A stretch of DNA of 64,000 nt from Kaistia soli DSM 19436 (GCF_900129325.1 NZ_FQUP01000001.1:248001-312000), one strand, 5' to 3'. Shown: positions 28,256-37,414, numbered from the stretch's first letter. The notes: a model not told the origin generated them from the sequence alone. Numbers and translations: made by a program.

Positions 28256-30235
28256 CTACTCTGCCGCCACGGCGGCACCGGCTCTGGCCGGCTTCGGCGC
28301 ACCGACGCGCAGGCGCCGGTCCGAAAGTGAAAGAGCCCCGCCGAGCGCCATCACGATCGCACCGAGCCAGATCAGCAGGATCATGACCTTAAAGTAGATG
28401 CGCACGACCGTGGTGCCGTCTGCCTTCACGTCGCCGAGCGAGATATAGAGCTGCGACAGGCCGAAGCTGTGGATCGCCGACTCGGTCGTGGGCATGTTCT
28501 GGACCTGGTAGAGCCGCTTCTCCGGTGCCAGCGTCGCAACGGTCGTGCCGCCCTCGCGAACCGTGAACCGCGCGGCCGTGCCGGAATAAGTGCCACCCGA
28601 CACGGGCAGGAAGCCATCAAGCGTCACGATTCGGCTACCGATCGTCACGCTCTCGCCCGGCTTCATCGTGGTGATCGTTTCGGTGTTCCACGTCGTCGAC
28701 GCGATGATGCCGAGCACAGTGAGCCCAAGGCCGCCATGCGCGAGCGTCATGCCGAACGCGGCGCGCGGCAATCCGCGGGCGCGGCGGAAACTCTCGCCAA
28801 GCGGCGCGCGGAAGAGCTTGATACGAAACGCGAACTCCGAGAGTGAGCCGACGAGCAGCCAGACAGCGAGCGCGATGCCGAAGAACGTGAGCGCCTTCGA
28901 AGGGCCGGCAAAGACAAGCCCGACGCCGATCGTCAGCAACACCGCAGCAAAGGCCGCGAACAGGCGCTGGCAGGCGGCGAGCAGATCGCCCCGCTTCCAG
29001 GCAAGGAACGGCCCGAACGGCACGGCGATCAGAAGCGGCACCATCAAGGGGCCGAAGGTCATGTCGAAGAAGGGCGCGCCGACCGAGATCTTCTCACCCG
29101 TCAGCGCTTCGAGCGCCAACGGGTAGAGCGTTCCGACGAGGACCGTAGCGCAGGCAGCAGTGAGCAGCAGGTTGTTGAGGACGAGCGATCCCTCACGGCT
29201 GATCGGCGCGAAGAGGCCCCCCTGTGCGAGCGTTCCGGCTCGCAGCGCGAACAGCGAGAAACTGCCTCCAATGAACAGGCAGAGAATGATCAGGATGAAG
29301 ATGCCGCGCGTCGGATCGGTGGCGAAGGCATGCACCGAGGTCAGGACACCGGAGCGGACGAGGAACGTGCCGAGCAACGACAGCGAGAAGGTCAGGATGG
29401 CGAGGAGGATCGTCCAGACCTTGAGCGCGTCGCGTTTCTCCATCACGACCGCCGAATGCAGCAACGCCGTCGCCGCGAGCCATGGCATGAAGCTCGCATT
29501 CTCGACCGGATCCCAGAACCACCAGCCGCCCCAGCCGAGCTCGTAATAGGCCCAGTAAGAGCCCATGGCGATGCCGAGGGTCAGGAAAATCCAGGCAGTC
29601 AGCGTCCACGGCCGCACCCAGCGCGCCCAGGCGGCGTCGATACGGCCGTCGATCAATGCCGCGATGGCGAAGGCGAATGAGATCGAGCATCCGACATAGC
29701 CGAGATAGAGGAGCGGCGGATGGATCGCGAGGCCGATATCCTGCAGCACAGGATTGAGGTCATTGCCCTCGACCGGCGCCGGGACGAGCCGCAGGAACGG
29801 GTTCGAGGTCGTCAGGATGAACAGGAGGAAAGCCGTGCCGATCATCGACTGCACGGCCAGGACCAGTGCCTTGAGTCGCATCGGCAGATTGTTGCCGAAG
29901 GCGGCCACTAGCGCGCCGAACAGCGCGAGAATGAGCACCCAGAGCAGCATCGAGCCTTCGTGATTGCCCCAGACGCCACTGATCTTGAAGATCAACGGCT
30001 TCATCGAATGCGAGTTCTCGACGACATTGCGGACCGAGAAATCGGAAACGAGATAGGCATGCGTCAGTGCCGCGAAGCTGGCTGCGACGAAGGCAAACAG
30101 CGCGATTGAAACCGGCGAGGCAATCGCCATCAGCCGCCGGTCGCCCACAAGCGCGCCACAGAGCGGCAAAGCCGCGCCGGCGATCGAAAGCGCCAGTGCC
30201 AGGACGAGCGCGTAATGGCCGAGTTCGACGATCAC
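28256..30235 (-). CDS. ccmF: Heme lyase CcmF (CycK)
   Basis: A 660-aa polytopic membrane protein that begins [14 protein letters not shown] as CcmF does. The GTG start overlaps the ccmE stop as GTGA; the 17 extra codons upstream are not used. The WWD-type heme-handling motif is clear ([18 protein letters not shown]) with [13 protein letters not shown] before it. It transfers heme from CcmE to apocytochrome c in the periplasm with CcmH and CcmI. It is in the middle of ccmI-E-F-H; known as cycK in Rhizobium, where the operon is also needed for high-affinity iron acquisition. Confidence 0.96.
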   Translation of the reverse strand: MIVELGHYALVLALALSIAGAALPLCGALVGDRRLMAIASPVSIALFAFVAASFAALTHAYLVSDFSVRNVVENSHSMKPLIFKISGVWGNHEGSMLLWVLILALFGALVAAFGNNLPMRLKALVLAVQSMIGTAFLLFILTTSNPFLRLVPAPVEGNDLNPVLQDIGLAIHPPLLYLGYVGCSISFAFAIAALIDGRIDAAWARWVRPWTLTAWIFLTLGIAMGSYWAYYELGWGGWWFWDPVENASFMPWLAATALLHSAVVMEKRDALKVWTILLAILTFSLSLLGTFLVRSGVLTSVHAFATDPTRGIFILIILCLFIGGSFSLFALRAGTLAQGGLFAPISREGSLVLNNLLLTAACATVLVGTLYPLALEALTGEKISVGAPFFDMTFGPLMVPLLIAVPFGPFLAWKRGDLLAACQRLFAAFAAVLLTIGVGLVFAGPSKALTFFGIALAVWLLVGSLSEFAFRIKLFRAPLGESFRRARGLPRAAFGMTLAHGGLGLTVLGIIASTTWNTETITTMKPGESVTIGSRIVTLDGFLPVSGGTYSGTAARFTVREGGTTVATLAPEKRLYQVQNMPTTESAIHSFGLSQLYISLGDVKADGTTVVRIYFKVMILLIWLGAIVMALGGALSLSDRRLRVGAPKPARAGAAVAAE

Positions 30236-30702
30236 CGCGTCACCGACTTTGGTTCGGGGCCGGTCGCTTCGGCTTCGGGCCGCCACTCGCCACTCTTCTT
30301 CAGCGCCTCAACAACTTCCTTCGGCATATAGGTCTCGTCATGCTTGGCAAGGATTGTATCGGCCTGGAAATTGCCCGCCGCATCGACCTTGCCTTCCGCG
30401 ACAACCCCCTGCCCTTCGCGGAAGAGATCGGGCAGCATCCCGGTGTAGCGCACCGGAACAGCCGCCTTGCCATCAGTGACAGCGAAACTGATCTTCGGCC
30501 CGTCCTTGACGACGCTCCCCGTCTCGACAAGACCGCCCAGCCTCAGGCGGCGATCTGGCGCCGGCGGATTGGCGGCGATCTCGGATGGGGTTGCGAAAAA
30601 GGCAATGCCATCCGAGAGCGCAAACAGGATCAGCCCGACCGCGCTCGCGAGCACGATGCCGGCCAGTCCGATCAATGTGAGACGTCGCTGCTTCCGCGTC
30701 AT
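30232..30702 (-). CDS. ccmE: Periplasmic heme chaperone CcmE (CycJ)
   Basis: A 156-aa protein with a basic start, one signal-anchor helix (about 10-30), an OB-fold and the heme-binding [10 protein letters not shown] motif (His121 covalently binds heme; Tyr125 is the axial ligand by family knowledge). It accepts heme from CcmC and passes it to CcmF. It overlaps ccmF by 4 bases and follows ccmI by 27 bases. Confidence 0.96.
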   Translation of the reverse strand: MTRKQRRLTLIGLAGIVLASAVGLILFALSDGIAFFATPSEIAANPPAPDRRLRLGGLVETGSVVKDGPKISFAVTDGKAAVPVRYTGMLPDLFREGQGVVAEGKVDAAGNFQADTILAKHDETYMPKEVVEALKKSGEWRPEAEATGPEPKSVTR

Positions 30703-30729
30703 TCCAGTCCCGGCCTCACACGCCCGACC

Positions 30730-31839
30730 TCAAGGTTTCGGCGCCCCGACGCCGTTATCCGCCGCGGCCTTCTCGACTTGGGCGAGAAGATCGGGCTTGC
30801 CGGCCAGCGCTGTCCGCGCCCGCGCCAGCGCGGCCGTCGCCTCGTCCGGCTTGCCGAGCACCATATAGGCCCGGAAGAGCCGCGCCCATCCATCCACATC
30901 TTCGGGAGCACCGTCGAGCCGCGCTGCGAGGCCCGAGACCATGCCTTCGATCATCGCCTGCTGCTCGCCGGCCGATTGGCCCGCCGCAGCCGCCATATCG
31001 GCTGCGTTTGGGCCTGGAGCCGGGTTCTCGACGCGCCGCAGTTCCGCCTGCGCAACCGGCAGCCAGGGCGCATCGGCCGGCGCGCCCGCGATCAGCGTCT
31101 TCCACGCCGCGATGGCCGCGTCCTTATCGCCGGTCTGCCCGACGGCAACGGCCTCATAGAAAGCCGCGCGGTCATTCTTCGAGTCGAGCCGCAGCGCGCG
31201 ATCGAAAGCCGCCTTGGCATCAGAGGTCACGAGACCGCCGGCCTGGCTGGTCAGTGCCTCGCCAAGCAGGGCCTCGCGATCTGCCGTAGAGCCCAGGATA
31301 CGGATGGCGTTGCCATAAGCCCGCACGGCATCGTCGAAGCGGCCAAGCTTCAGATAGACAGGGCCGAGCAGTTCCCAGCCGGCGCCGGCGCCGGGATCAT
31401 CGCGCAGATGCTGCTCGACCTTGCCAATGAGCGTCGCGATATCCGCATCGGCGGACACCGTGCTGCGGCTTGCGAGCGGTTGATCCGGCGTCGCGGGCGA
31501 GCCAAGCGACAGATAGGTGCCGAGCGCGATGGCCGGCAGAAGAATGGCCGCAACGATGAAGCCGGCGATGACCGCCCGCCGCCCCCCGCCTTCGGCTGTC
31601 GAGCGCGTGGCGTCGGGCCGGAGCAGGCGGCGAGAGAGTTCGATGCGCGCCGCCTCGGCCTCGCGCTCGCCGATCAGCCCGCGCTCGCGCTCAAGCTCGA
31701 GTTCGTTCAACTGGTCGCGATAGATCGAGCGCGCGGATCCTTCGGCGTCGGCCGGGCGGCGGCCAAGCGGCACCAGCACGGCCAGCGAAGCGACGGCCGT
31801 CATCGCGGCCATGAGGATCCATTGCAGCATCGGTTCCAT
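30730..31839 (-). CDS. ccmI: Cytochrome c biogenesis protein CcmI (CycH)
   Basis: A 369-aa protein with an N-terminal helix, a short cytoplasmic leucine-zipper-like loop (RDQLNELELERERGLI), a second helix (about 100-120) and a periplasmic TPR region (DPGAGAGWELLGPVYLKLGRFDDAV). This is the CycH layout. It binds the C-terminus of apocytochrome c and presents it to CcmH/CcmF. It is the first gene of the ccm operon. The start at 31839 is chosen for the two-helix topology; an in-frame ATG three codons further in is equally possible, and the RBS is weak for both. Confidence 0.92.
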   Translation of the reverse strand: MEPMLQWILMAAMTAVASLAVLVPLGRRPADAEGSARSIYRDQLNELELERERGLIGEREAEAARIELSRRLLRPDATRSTAEGGGRRAVIAGFIVAAILLPAIALGTYLSLGSPATPDQPLASRSTVSADADIATLIGKVEQHLRDDPGAGAGWELLGPVYLKLGRFDDAVRAYGNAIRILGSTADREALLGEALTSQAGGLVTSDAKAAFDRALRLDSKNDRAAFYEAVAVGQTGDKDAAIAAWKTLIAGAPADAPWLPVAQAELRRVENPAPGPNAADMAAAAGQSAGEQQAMIEGMVSGLAARLDGAPEDVDGWARLFRAYMVLGKPDEATAALARARTALAGKPDLLAQVEKAAADNGVGAPKP

Positions 31840-31898
31840 CCCGGCCCACTCAATAGCGGGCCGGGCAGCGATCCGCATCCCGCAATCTGTCGCGGGGC

Positions 31899-32360
31899 CT
31901 AGTTCACCGGGCGCCAGGTCCCGTCAGGCTGGCGGCAGGCCGTACCGCGGGCGGTCTGGGGCTGCCCGTCGATCCAGATCTGGTGCGTGTAGTCGCGGCA
32001 CTCGTAAGAGTTCACGCGGTAGCGCGGCCCTGGAATGACTTCGCCGCGTGCCCCGCCCTGCTGCCAGTCGACAGGCGCCCCAGGACGTCCGGTCTCGAGC
32101 GCCTCGAATTGCGCGTCGGCTGCGCGCTGCTGCTGCTGCGCATCGAGGCTGACGCCGATCGCATTGCCGATGAAGGCGCCAACGAGGCCGCCGGCGATCG
32201 TCGCCGCGACCTTGCCACTGCCCGACCCGAACTGGTTGCCGACCAGGCCGCCAAGCGCGGCGCCACTGACGATCCCGACCTGCTGATTGGTCGGGCCGCC
32301 CTGACATGCTGCCAGTGCCAGGCTCGTGACTCCGATGACGACGAATGGTGCGATCCGCAT
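31899..32360 (-). CDS. Glycine-zipper surface-antigen-like lipoprotein
   Basis: A 153-aa product with a lipoprotein signal ending LALAAC (cysteine near residue 18), then a glycine-zipper 2TM segment (GAALGGLVGNQFG ... AGGLVGAFIGNAIG). A C-terminal region with YECRDYTHQIWIDG and GTACRQPDG is typical of the rickettsial 17-kDa antigen (RT0821/Lpp0805) family. It is probably anchored in the outer membrane. The ATG at 32360 is preferred (GAGAGG upstream) over one four codons earlier. It lies between feuQ and the ccm operon. Confidence 0.85.
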   Translation of the reverse strand: MRIAPFVVIGVTSLALAACQGGPTNQQVGIVSGAALGGLVGNQFGSGSGKVAATIAGGLVGAFIGNAIGVSLDAQQQQRAADAQFEALETGRPGAPVDWQQGGARGEVIPGPRYRVNSYECRDYTHQIWIDGQPQTARGTACRQPDGTWRPVN

Positions 32361-32461
32361 GCTGCCTCTCATCCTTGCGACGCTTCGGCGTCGTTTCTAC
32401 TGGGCGCCCTTCCTACATCAGCATGGCGGAAGTTTGGTTACCGGAAGATGATCTTCAGTCG

Positions 32462-33823
32462 TCAGGCGACCACTGCCGGCAGTCGAAGCTCGGCTCTGAG
32501 ACCGCCGAGCGGCGCGCGGCTCATGCGGAAGTCGCCGCCATAAAGCGCAGCAAGATCAGTGACGATCGAAAGCCCCAGGCCCGAGCCGGGCTTGCTTTCG
32601 TCGAGCCGCCGCCCGCGCCGCGTCGCCTCGCTCATCTCCGCTTCGGTGAGGCCTTGCCCATCATCGTCGATGCGGATCACCAGCGCCTGATCGGCGTCGC
32701 CCTCCTCCAGCATGGCCGTCACCACCACGCGGCTCGCCGCCCATTTGCAGGCATTGTCGACGAGATTGCCGACCATCTCCTCGAGATCCTGCTGCTCGCC
32801 GCGAAAGCGCAACGTCTCCGCCACGTCGAGTTCGAGGTCGCGGTCGCCATGGATGCGGCTCATCGCCCGCACCAGCCGTTCCAGCGCCGGCTCCACCTCG
32901 GTGATCGCGCCAATGACCTTGGAGCGTGCGGCGATACGGGCGCGATCGAGATGGTGGTTGATCTGCGTGCGCATGATCTCGGCCTGTTCGCCGACCTTCG
33001 CGGCGAGCGGACCCTGCCCCGACCGCGCCTCGTTGGTGATGACGCTGAGCGGTGTTTTGAGCGCATGGGCAAGATTGCCGACATGGGTCCGCGCGCGCTC
33101 GATGATCTCCTGGTTCGAGGCGATCAGCGCGTTGAGCTCCTTGGCGAGCGGTTCGATCTCGGCGGGAAACGGGCCCTCAAAGCGCTGTTCGCGGCCGCTG
33201 CGCATTTCGGACAGTCCGTGCCGGACCCGGTCCAGCGGCTGCAGGCCCCAGCGGATCTGCACGCCGACAGCAACGATGAGGCCGATGCCGAACACCGCCA
33301 GCGTGAGCGCGACGCTGGTCTGGAAGTTGCGGATCTCGGCTTCGAGCTGGCTGGCATTGCCGGCGATGAGAACGTCGTAGCGATGATCGGCATCGAAGAT
33401 GATGGTTCGGCTGAGGACGCGCAGCTCCTGATTGTCAGGACCGGTCAAGACGGCCGATTCGACGCCGTCGACCGTGCCGACATTGGTCGCCTTGGCGATG
33501 TCGAGCGTATCGGTCGCGAGCGAGCGCGAGGCGAGCACGACCGGGCCGCCCGACTTTCGGACCTGCCAGTACCAGCCGGAATAAATCAGCTCGAAGCGCT
33601 GTTCGCCGAGATTGCCGGGATCGCCGAGCTGACCAGGCGACTGCATTGCGAGATTGCCGACCAGCGTCTTCAGATAGACGCCGAGCCGTTCGTCGAAGCC
33701 GCGCTCCACCGTCTCGCGGTAGAGCGATGTCAGGATGAAGGCGGCGGCGATCAGCGCCACCGCGGCCCAGACCGAGGCGCCCGCGACGAGGCGGAAGGCG
33801 AGCGAATCGAAGCGCGGCTTCAT
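32462..33823 (-). CDS. feuQ: Sensor histidine kinase FeuQ
   Basis: A 453-aa inner-membrane kinase with helices at about 14-34 and 170-190, a periplasmic PhoQ-like sensor between them, HisKA with His253 in NLAHALKTPLSV, and HATPase boxes NLVDNACKW, DDDGQGL and GSGLGLSIV. The ATG overlaps the feuP stop by 4 bases (ATGA). The regulator upstream is an unmistakable FeuP and the cyc/ccm genes follow, the arrangement described in Rhizobium leguminosarum, so it is FeuQ. In Sinorhizobium the system controls cyclic-glucan export and osmotic adaptation; in R. leguminosarum it was tied to iron uptake. Confidence 0.88.
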   Translation of the reverse strand: MKPRFDSLAFRLVAGASVWAAVALIAAAFILTSLYRETVERGFDERLGVYLKTLVGNLAMQSPGQLGDPGNLGEQRFELIYSGWYWQVRKSGGPVVLASRSLATDTLDIAKATNVGTVDGVESAVLTGPDNQELRVLSRTIIFDADHRYDVLIAGNASQLEAEIRNFQTSVALTLAVFGIGLIVAVGVQIRWGLQPLDRVRHGLSEMRSGREQRFEGPFPAEIEPLAKELNALIASNQEIIERARTHVGNLAHALKTPLSVITNEARSGQGPLAAKVGEQAEIMRTQINHHLDRARIAARSKVIGAITEVEPALERLVRAMSRIHGDRDLELDVAETLRFRGEQQDLEEMVGNLVDNACKWAASRVVVTAMLEEGDADQALVIRIDDDGQGLTEAEMSEATRRGRRLDESKPGSGLGLSIVTDLAALYGGDFRMSRAPLGGLRAELRLPAVVA

Positions 33824-34488
33824 GAGGCCTTCGGCGTGATGATCCGGTAGCCGAGGCCGCGAACCGTATCGATGAGATCGGGCGCCACCTTCTTGCGCAG
33901 CCGACCGACGAAAACCTCGATCGTGTTCGAGTCGCGATCGAAATCCTGATCGTAAAGATGCTCGATCAATTCGGTGCGCGAGACGACGCGGTCGCGGTGA
34001 TGCATCAGATATTCGAGCACCTTGTATTCATGCGCGGTCAGCTTGACGGGGTTGCCGTCAACCGTGACGCGGCCGGCCTTGGTGTCGATGCGCACCGGAC
34101 CGCATTCGATCTCGTTGGTGGCGTGGCCGGCGGCGCGGCGCACGAGCGCGCGGATGCGGGCCAGCACCTCCTCGATATGAAAGGGCTTCGCGACATAGTC
34201 GTCGGCACCGGCATCGATGCCCTGCACCTTGTCGCTCCAGCGGTCGCGGGCCGTGAGAATGAGAACAGGCATGTTGCGGCCCGCGCGGCGCCAGGCCTCG
34301 AGCACGCTGATGCCGTCCATGCGCGGCAGGCCGATATCGAGAACCACCGCGTCATAAGGCTCGGTCTCGCCGAGGAAATGGCCCTCCTCGCCGTCGCGGG
34401 CGCTGTCGACCGTGTAGCCGGCGGTCTTCAGGGCGTCGGCCAGCTGGCGATTGAGATCGGGATCGTCCTCGACGACGAGAATGCGCAT
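33820..34488 (-). CDS. feuP: Response regulator FeuP (OmpR/PhoP family)
   Basis: A 222-aa regulator: receiver with phospho-acceptor Asp51 (VVLDIGLPRMDG), lysine in YVAKPFHIEEV, and a winged helix with SRTELIEHLYDQDFDRDSNT and VFVGRLRKKV. These stretches are hallmarks of FeuP orthologues. The start at 34488 has GGAGCGG upstream; the open frame runs far beyond into feuN without sense. It is co-transcribed with feuN (16 bases upstream) and feuQ (4-base overlap). Confidence 0.92.
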   Translation of the reverse strand: MRILVVEDDPDLNRQLADALKTAGYTVDSARDGEEGHFLGETEPYDAVVLDIGLPRMDGISVLEAWRRAGRNMPVLILTARDRWSDKVQGIDAGADDYVAKPFHIEEVLARIRALVRRAAGHATNEIECGPVRIDTKAGRVTVDGNPVKLTAHEYKVLEYLMHHRDRVVSRTELIEHLYDQDFDRDSNTIEVFVGRLRKKVAPDLIDTVRGLGYRIITPKAS

Positions 34489-34504
34489 GAATTCCGCTCC
34501 GCTG

Positions 34505-34798
34505 TCAGCGACCGGCGATCGCGCCGCTGCGGGCGTCGATCTGCAGCCGCTCAACCTTGCCGCCCGCCCCGAGCACATTGACGACATAGACCAGCCCGCC
34601 GCCGCCATGGCAGAGTTGGGCCGAGACGACATCGCCCGGCAGATTGCCACGCACCTGGCTGAGCGAGATGGCCTCGCCATTCTGCACCGCCTGCCGCGCC
34701 TCGCCAGGCGAGAGGCAGCCCTGCGCGAGAGCGGTACCCGTGCCCGAAAGGGCAAGGGCAGTCGCGAAAAGCACGGCACTGATGCGGAGCGTGACCAT
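34505..34798 (-). CDS. feuN: Small periplasmic PepSY-like protein, probable FeuN
   Basis: A 97-aa protein with a clear Sec signal (ends ALAQ) and a PepSY-like body (LSPGEARQAVQNGEAISL ... GAGGKVERLQIDARSGAI). It immediately precedes feuP-feuQ on the same strand. In Sinorhizobium meliloti the equivalent small exported protein FeuN is an essential negative regulator of FeuQ. The identity is inferred from position, size and domain rather than from a recalled alignment. One Cys follows the cleavage site and another lies near the middle, possibly forming a disulfide. Confidence 0.75.
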   Translation of the reverse strand: MVTLRISAVLFATALALSGTGTALAQGCLSPGEARQAVQNGEAISLSQVRGNLPGDVVSAQLCHGGGGLVYVVNVLGAGGKVERLQIDARSGAIAGR

Positions 34799-34869
34799 GG
34801 GGCCGTTGTATCAGGGGCGGATGAACACCGCCTGAATGGGTAGCGCGGAACCGCAGGCGGAACAACGCG

Positions 34870-35253
34870 TCAACGGCTTCCGAGCGGCACCTTTGCGACC
34901 CAGCGTCCGTGCAGCGCGATCAGGGCTCCGGCAATGCTGCCACCGGCCATCGCGATGTCGACCAGCGCCGAGCGCTCGTCCGCACCGAGTTCATGTCCCG
35001 CGAGAAGGGCGATCAGCGGCGCCAGCGCGGCGATGATCGCGCCCCAGGTGACCCGCGAGCGATACCAGGGCTCGACGTTGGCGACATGGTTCAGCGCCGG
35101 ATCGCTCGCGATGGCATCGGCAACTGCGGCGCCGAGCGCCGGCAGATCGGCGCTAGGCACGATCGCGCCGCCACGCGCTGCGGCAGCCGCGATCGCCGGG
35201 GTCAGCGATCCCGCCAGGCGAGCGGCGATGTTCGAGGGCTCCATTTCCTGCAT
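34870..35253 (-). CDS. Putative phage-type holin
   Basis: A 127-aa protein starting at an ATG behind AAGGAGATATCCG, a very strong site; the frame upstream is not used. The N-terminal half is an alanine-rich amphipathic region. The C-terminal half has EPWYRSRVTWGAIIAALAPL, a short loop, then GGSIAGALIALHGRWVA: two membrane helices with the W-R-S-x-W entry seen in phage/prophage holins. It lies 1.8 kb from the right end of the GTA cluster on the same strand. A holin would release particles if it serves the GTA (inference); it may also be an unrelated relic. Confidence 0.55.
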   Translation of the reverse strand: MQEMEPSNIAARLAGSLTPAIAAAAARGGAIVPSADLPALGAAVADAIASDPALNHVANVEPWYRSRVTWGAIIAALAPLIALLAGHELGADERSALVDIAMAGGSIAGALIALHGRWVAKVPLGSR

Positions 35254-35353
35254 CGGATATCTCCTTGCGACATGGCGCGGCCGGCGAAATGCCATGCCTT
35301 TGCCAGAATTCGGTCCGAAAGCTTCAGCGCTGCGGGGGCAGCGGAGTTCTCGA

Positions 35354-35578
35354 ATGCTGAAAGCGATCGTCGTTTCGGCCCTCGGCGGCATCCTGTCCGG
35401 TCACTTCGTGCGGAACGGCTGGGCGGCGTTGTTCCTCGTCGTCGCGCTTATCGGTGCGGAATCGACCTACGAAGCCATCCACCATCACTGGTCCGGCGAG
35501 CGCGATGTCGGTGTCTTCGGACTGCTCGATACGATCGGCTCCGGGGCAGTCCTCGTCGGCGAAGCCCTGTCGATCTGA
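35354..35578 (+). CDS. Small membrane protein (74 aa), function unknown
   Basis: The reading from the ATG at 35354 gives two hydrophobic helices (AIVVSALGGILSGHFV ... AALFLVVALIGA) with a His-rich turn (EAIHHHWSGE), and ends with another hydrophobic segment. GCGGAG lies upstream. A long in-frame extension to 34934 is antisense to the holin-like gene and unlikely. It is divergent from the holin-like gene with 100 bases between starts, so the two may share a control region. No family recognised. Confidence 0.45.
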   Translation: MLKAIVVSALGGILSGHFVRNGWAALFLVVALIGAESTYEAIHHHWSGERDVGVFGLLDTIGSGAVLVGEALSI

Positions 35579-35668
35579 ATTTTTTCAGCTGTTGCCGGAA
35601 CCACAGCGGCAGCGCGCGATTGTCTGAGCGGATCGCGCGAGCGGTCCACCAGCCGGTCCCACACCGGT

Positions 35669-35697
35669 GAGCCCGCCGATCCCCCGACGGCGGGCTC
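35669..35697 (+). terminator. Hairpin downstream of the small membrane protein
   Basis: A perfect 10-bp stem, GAGCCCGCCG / CGGCGGGCTC, with a 9-base loop, followed by GTCTGTGTTG on the plus strand. It is the main structure in the 259-base gap before the DUF2092 gene, and probably ends transcription of the 35354 gene. Confidence 0.5.
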
Positions 35698-35837
35698 GTC
35701 TGTGTTGCGCGGAACCGCCCGTTTCTTGCGATGGCGCAAGCTTCATCATTCTGAAACCAATTATGACTCTGCTCGACCTGGGAATCCGCACGCATCGGGC
35801 GATGCAGGATTCGCCGTTCGCCGGAGGGGGCCGAATC

Positions 35838-36608
35838 ATGCTCAAGCAGACGTCGTGGCGCGCCGCAGTCCTATGCGGTTTTCTCGGATTGGCGCCGTTC
35901 GCGGCGCCTGCACTCGCAGCCGACGAGGCGCCGAAGCCGATCATCGAGCAGGGCGCGCTCGACCAGCTCAAGAAGATGAGCGACACGCTGAAGGCAGCCA
36001 ATGCCATCGAATTGTCGATCACCGATTTCCGCGAGGTCCCGTCCTCGCAGGGCCAGATGATCACGCTGACGACCAGCGCCGACATCACGGCCGAGCGGCC
36101 GAACAAATTCCGCGCCGAAGCCGTCGTGAACGGCGCCGAGACCAGCTTCGTCTATGACGGCAAGACCTTCACGGCGCTCGACAAGGCGAAGAACCTCTAT
36201 GTGTCGGCCGAGATCGGCGCGGACAAGATGGACGCCTTCTTCCAGAAGCTCGCGGAAGCGCGCGGCATCGAGTTCTCTGTCGCCGATTTCCTGTCGAGCG
36301 ATCCCTACGCCATTTTCTCGAAGGGGCTGACCAACGCTTATGACGTCGGCACCGCCACCATTGATGGCGTGGTTACCGAGCACCTCGTCTTCTCGGCGCC
36401 AGGGATTGAATGGCAGCTCTGGATCGATCCGACGACGAGCCTGCCGCGTCTCTTCACGGTCATCTACAATGACGTACCACGCGAGCCGCGCTTCCTCGTC
36501 AACTTCCGCTCGTGGAACCTGAAGGCAGCCCCGGCCGCCGACACCTTTACCTTCACCCCGCCCAAGGACGCCACGGCGATCAGCTTCCTGCCCGCCGGCA
36601 CACCCTGA
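35838..36608 (+). CDS. Exported DUF2092-family protein
   Basis: A 256-aa protein with a Sec signal peptide (LCGFLGLAPFAAPALAADE) and a LolA-like DUF2092 body: repeated beta strands with ADITAERPNKFRAE, FVYDGKTFTALD and EWQLWIDPTTSLPRLF. DUF2092 proteins are periplasmic and of unknown function; the fold suggests binding of a lipid or other hydrophobic ligand. The ATG has GGAGGGGG upstream. It is followed 29 bases later by the Gly/Tyr-rich exported protein, so they form a two-gene unit. Confidence 0.85.
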   Translation: MLKQTSWRAAVLCGFLGLAPFAAPALAADEAPKPIIEQGALDQLKKMSDTLKAANAIELSITDFREVPSSQGQMITLTTSADITAERPNKFRAEAVVNGAETSFVYDGKTFTALDKAKNLYVSAEIGADKMDAFFQKLAEARGIEFSVADFLSSDPYAIFSKGLTNAYDVGTATIDGVVTEHLVFSAPGIEWQLWIDPTTSLPRLFTVIYNDVPREPRFLVNFRSWNLKAAPAADTFTFTPPKDATAISFLPAGTP

Positions 36609-36637
36609 TCCGAACCCGCGACGCTGAAGGAAACATC

Positions 36638-37051
36638 ATGTCGAAGAACCTCGTTTCGAAAGCCGTTCTTTCCCTTCTCGCGGCCGGTGCCTTGGCCGCC
36701 TCCGCAATGCCCGCCTCCGCATGGGTGGCCGCGCATGGCGCCGGCGCCTGGCGCGGACCGGCCGGCGGCGTTCATGCCTATAGCGGCGGCTTCGTCGCCG
36801 GCGGCGGCCCGCGTTATGGCTATGCCCCCCGTTATGGCTATGGCTGGGGCGCGCCCGCCGGCGCAGTCGCAGGTGCCGCGGTTGCCGGCGCGGCTGTCGG
36901 CCTCGCCGTCGGCGCCACCGTGGCCTCGCTGCCGCACACCTGCACCACGATCGCCGGTCCGACGGTCATCTATGGCTGCGGCGGCGTCTACTACAGCCCC
37001 TATTACGGCCCCTCGGGCGTCGTCTACCAGGTCGTTCCCGCTCCGTACTGA
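36638..37051 (+). CDS. Exported Gly/Ala/Tyr-rich small protein
   Basis: A 137-aa protein with a signal peptide ending ASAMPASA and a low-complexity mature region: Gly/Tyr-rich with two PRYGY repeats, then an Ala/Gly helix-like stretch (AGAAVAGAAVGLAVG), and a C-terminal part with two Cys (LPHTCTTIAG, VIYGCGG) that may form a disulfide. It starts behind GAAGGAAAC. It is co-directional with the DUF2092 gene and probably a secreted or cell-surface partner. The function is unknown. Confidence 0.75.
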   Translation: MSKNLVSKAVLSLLAAGALAASAMPASAWVAAHGAGAWRGPAGGVHAYSGGFVAGGGPRYGYAPRYGYGWGAPAGAVAGAAVAGAAVGLAVGATVASLPHTCTTIAGPTVIYGCGGVYYSPYYGPSGVVYQVVPAPY

Positions 37052-37057
37052 GCGCAA

Positions 37058-37087
37058 GGCTGGGCGGCGCTACAGCGCCGTCCAGCC
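37058..37087. terminator. Bidirectional hairpin at the GTA 3' end
   Basis: A 14-bp stem (GGCTGGGCGGCGCT with AGCGCCGTCCAGCC, one mismatch that is G-U on one strand) closes on a two-base gap, between the stop of the 36638 gene (plus) and the stop of the DUF2793 gene (minus), and overlaps the latter. It is likely a shared terminator for the convergent units. Confidence 0.55.
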
Positions 37088-37414
37088 CGCGGCCTTGCGG
37101 ATGAGCACATTGTCCGCCGCCTTGTCATAGGCGATCCAGCCGATCTCTGGCGCCACGAACAGCCAGGCACCATCGACAAACATCGCGAGAGCCCCGCCCT
37201 GGCCCGACCAGGCTCCGGTCGGCGAGGCCGCAAGCAGATAGCGCGCGCCTTCGGCAGGACTGCCGGGCGGCGTGACAGCGCCTGATCCTTCGACGGCAAG
37301 TTGCACGATGCCGTCGAGCAGCCGCAGCGCTTCGTTGTGCGTAACGTGCTTCTGCGCCTGCGCGGCCGCAATATAGGGCAGCGCAAGATGCGGCGTCGCA
37401 AGCGGGTCAGACAT
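37070..37414 (-). CDS. DUF2793-family GTA protein
   Basis: A 114-aa protein matching DUF2793 (LALPYIAAAQAQKHVTHNEALRLLDGIVQLAV ... GWIAYDKAADNVLIRKAAGW), found at the end of GTA and related phage tail modules, where it may form part of a tail fibre or spike. It overlaps the 3' end of the hub gene by 8 bases. The length covers just the core domain; longer homologues carry a C-terminal extension. Exact role unknown. Confidence 0.85.
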   Translation of the reverse strand: MSDPLATPHLALPYIAAAQAQKHVTHNEALRLLDGIVQLAVEGSGAVTPPGSPAEGARYLLAASPTGAWSGQGGALAMFVDGAWLFVAPEIGWIAYDKAADNVLIRKAAGWTAL

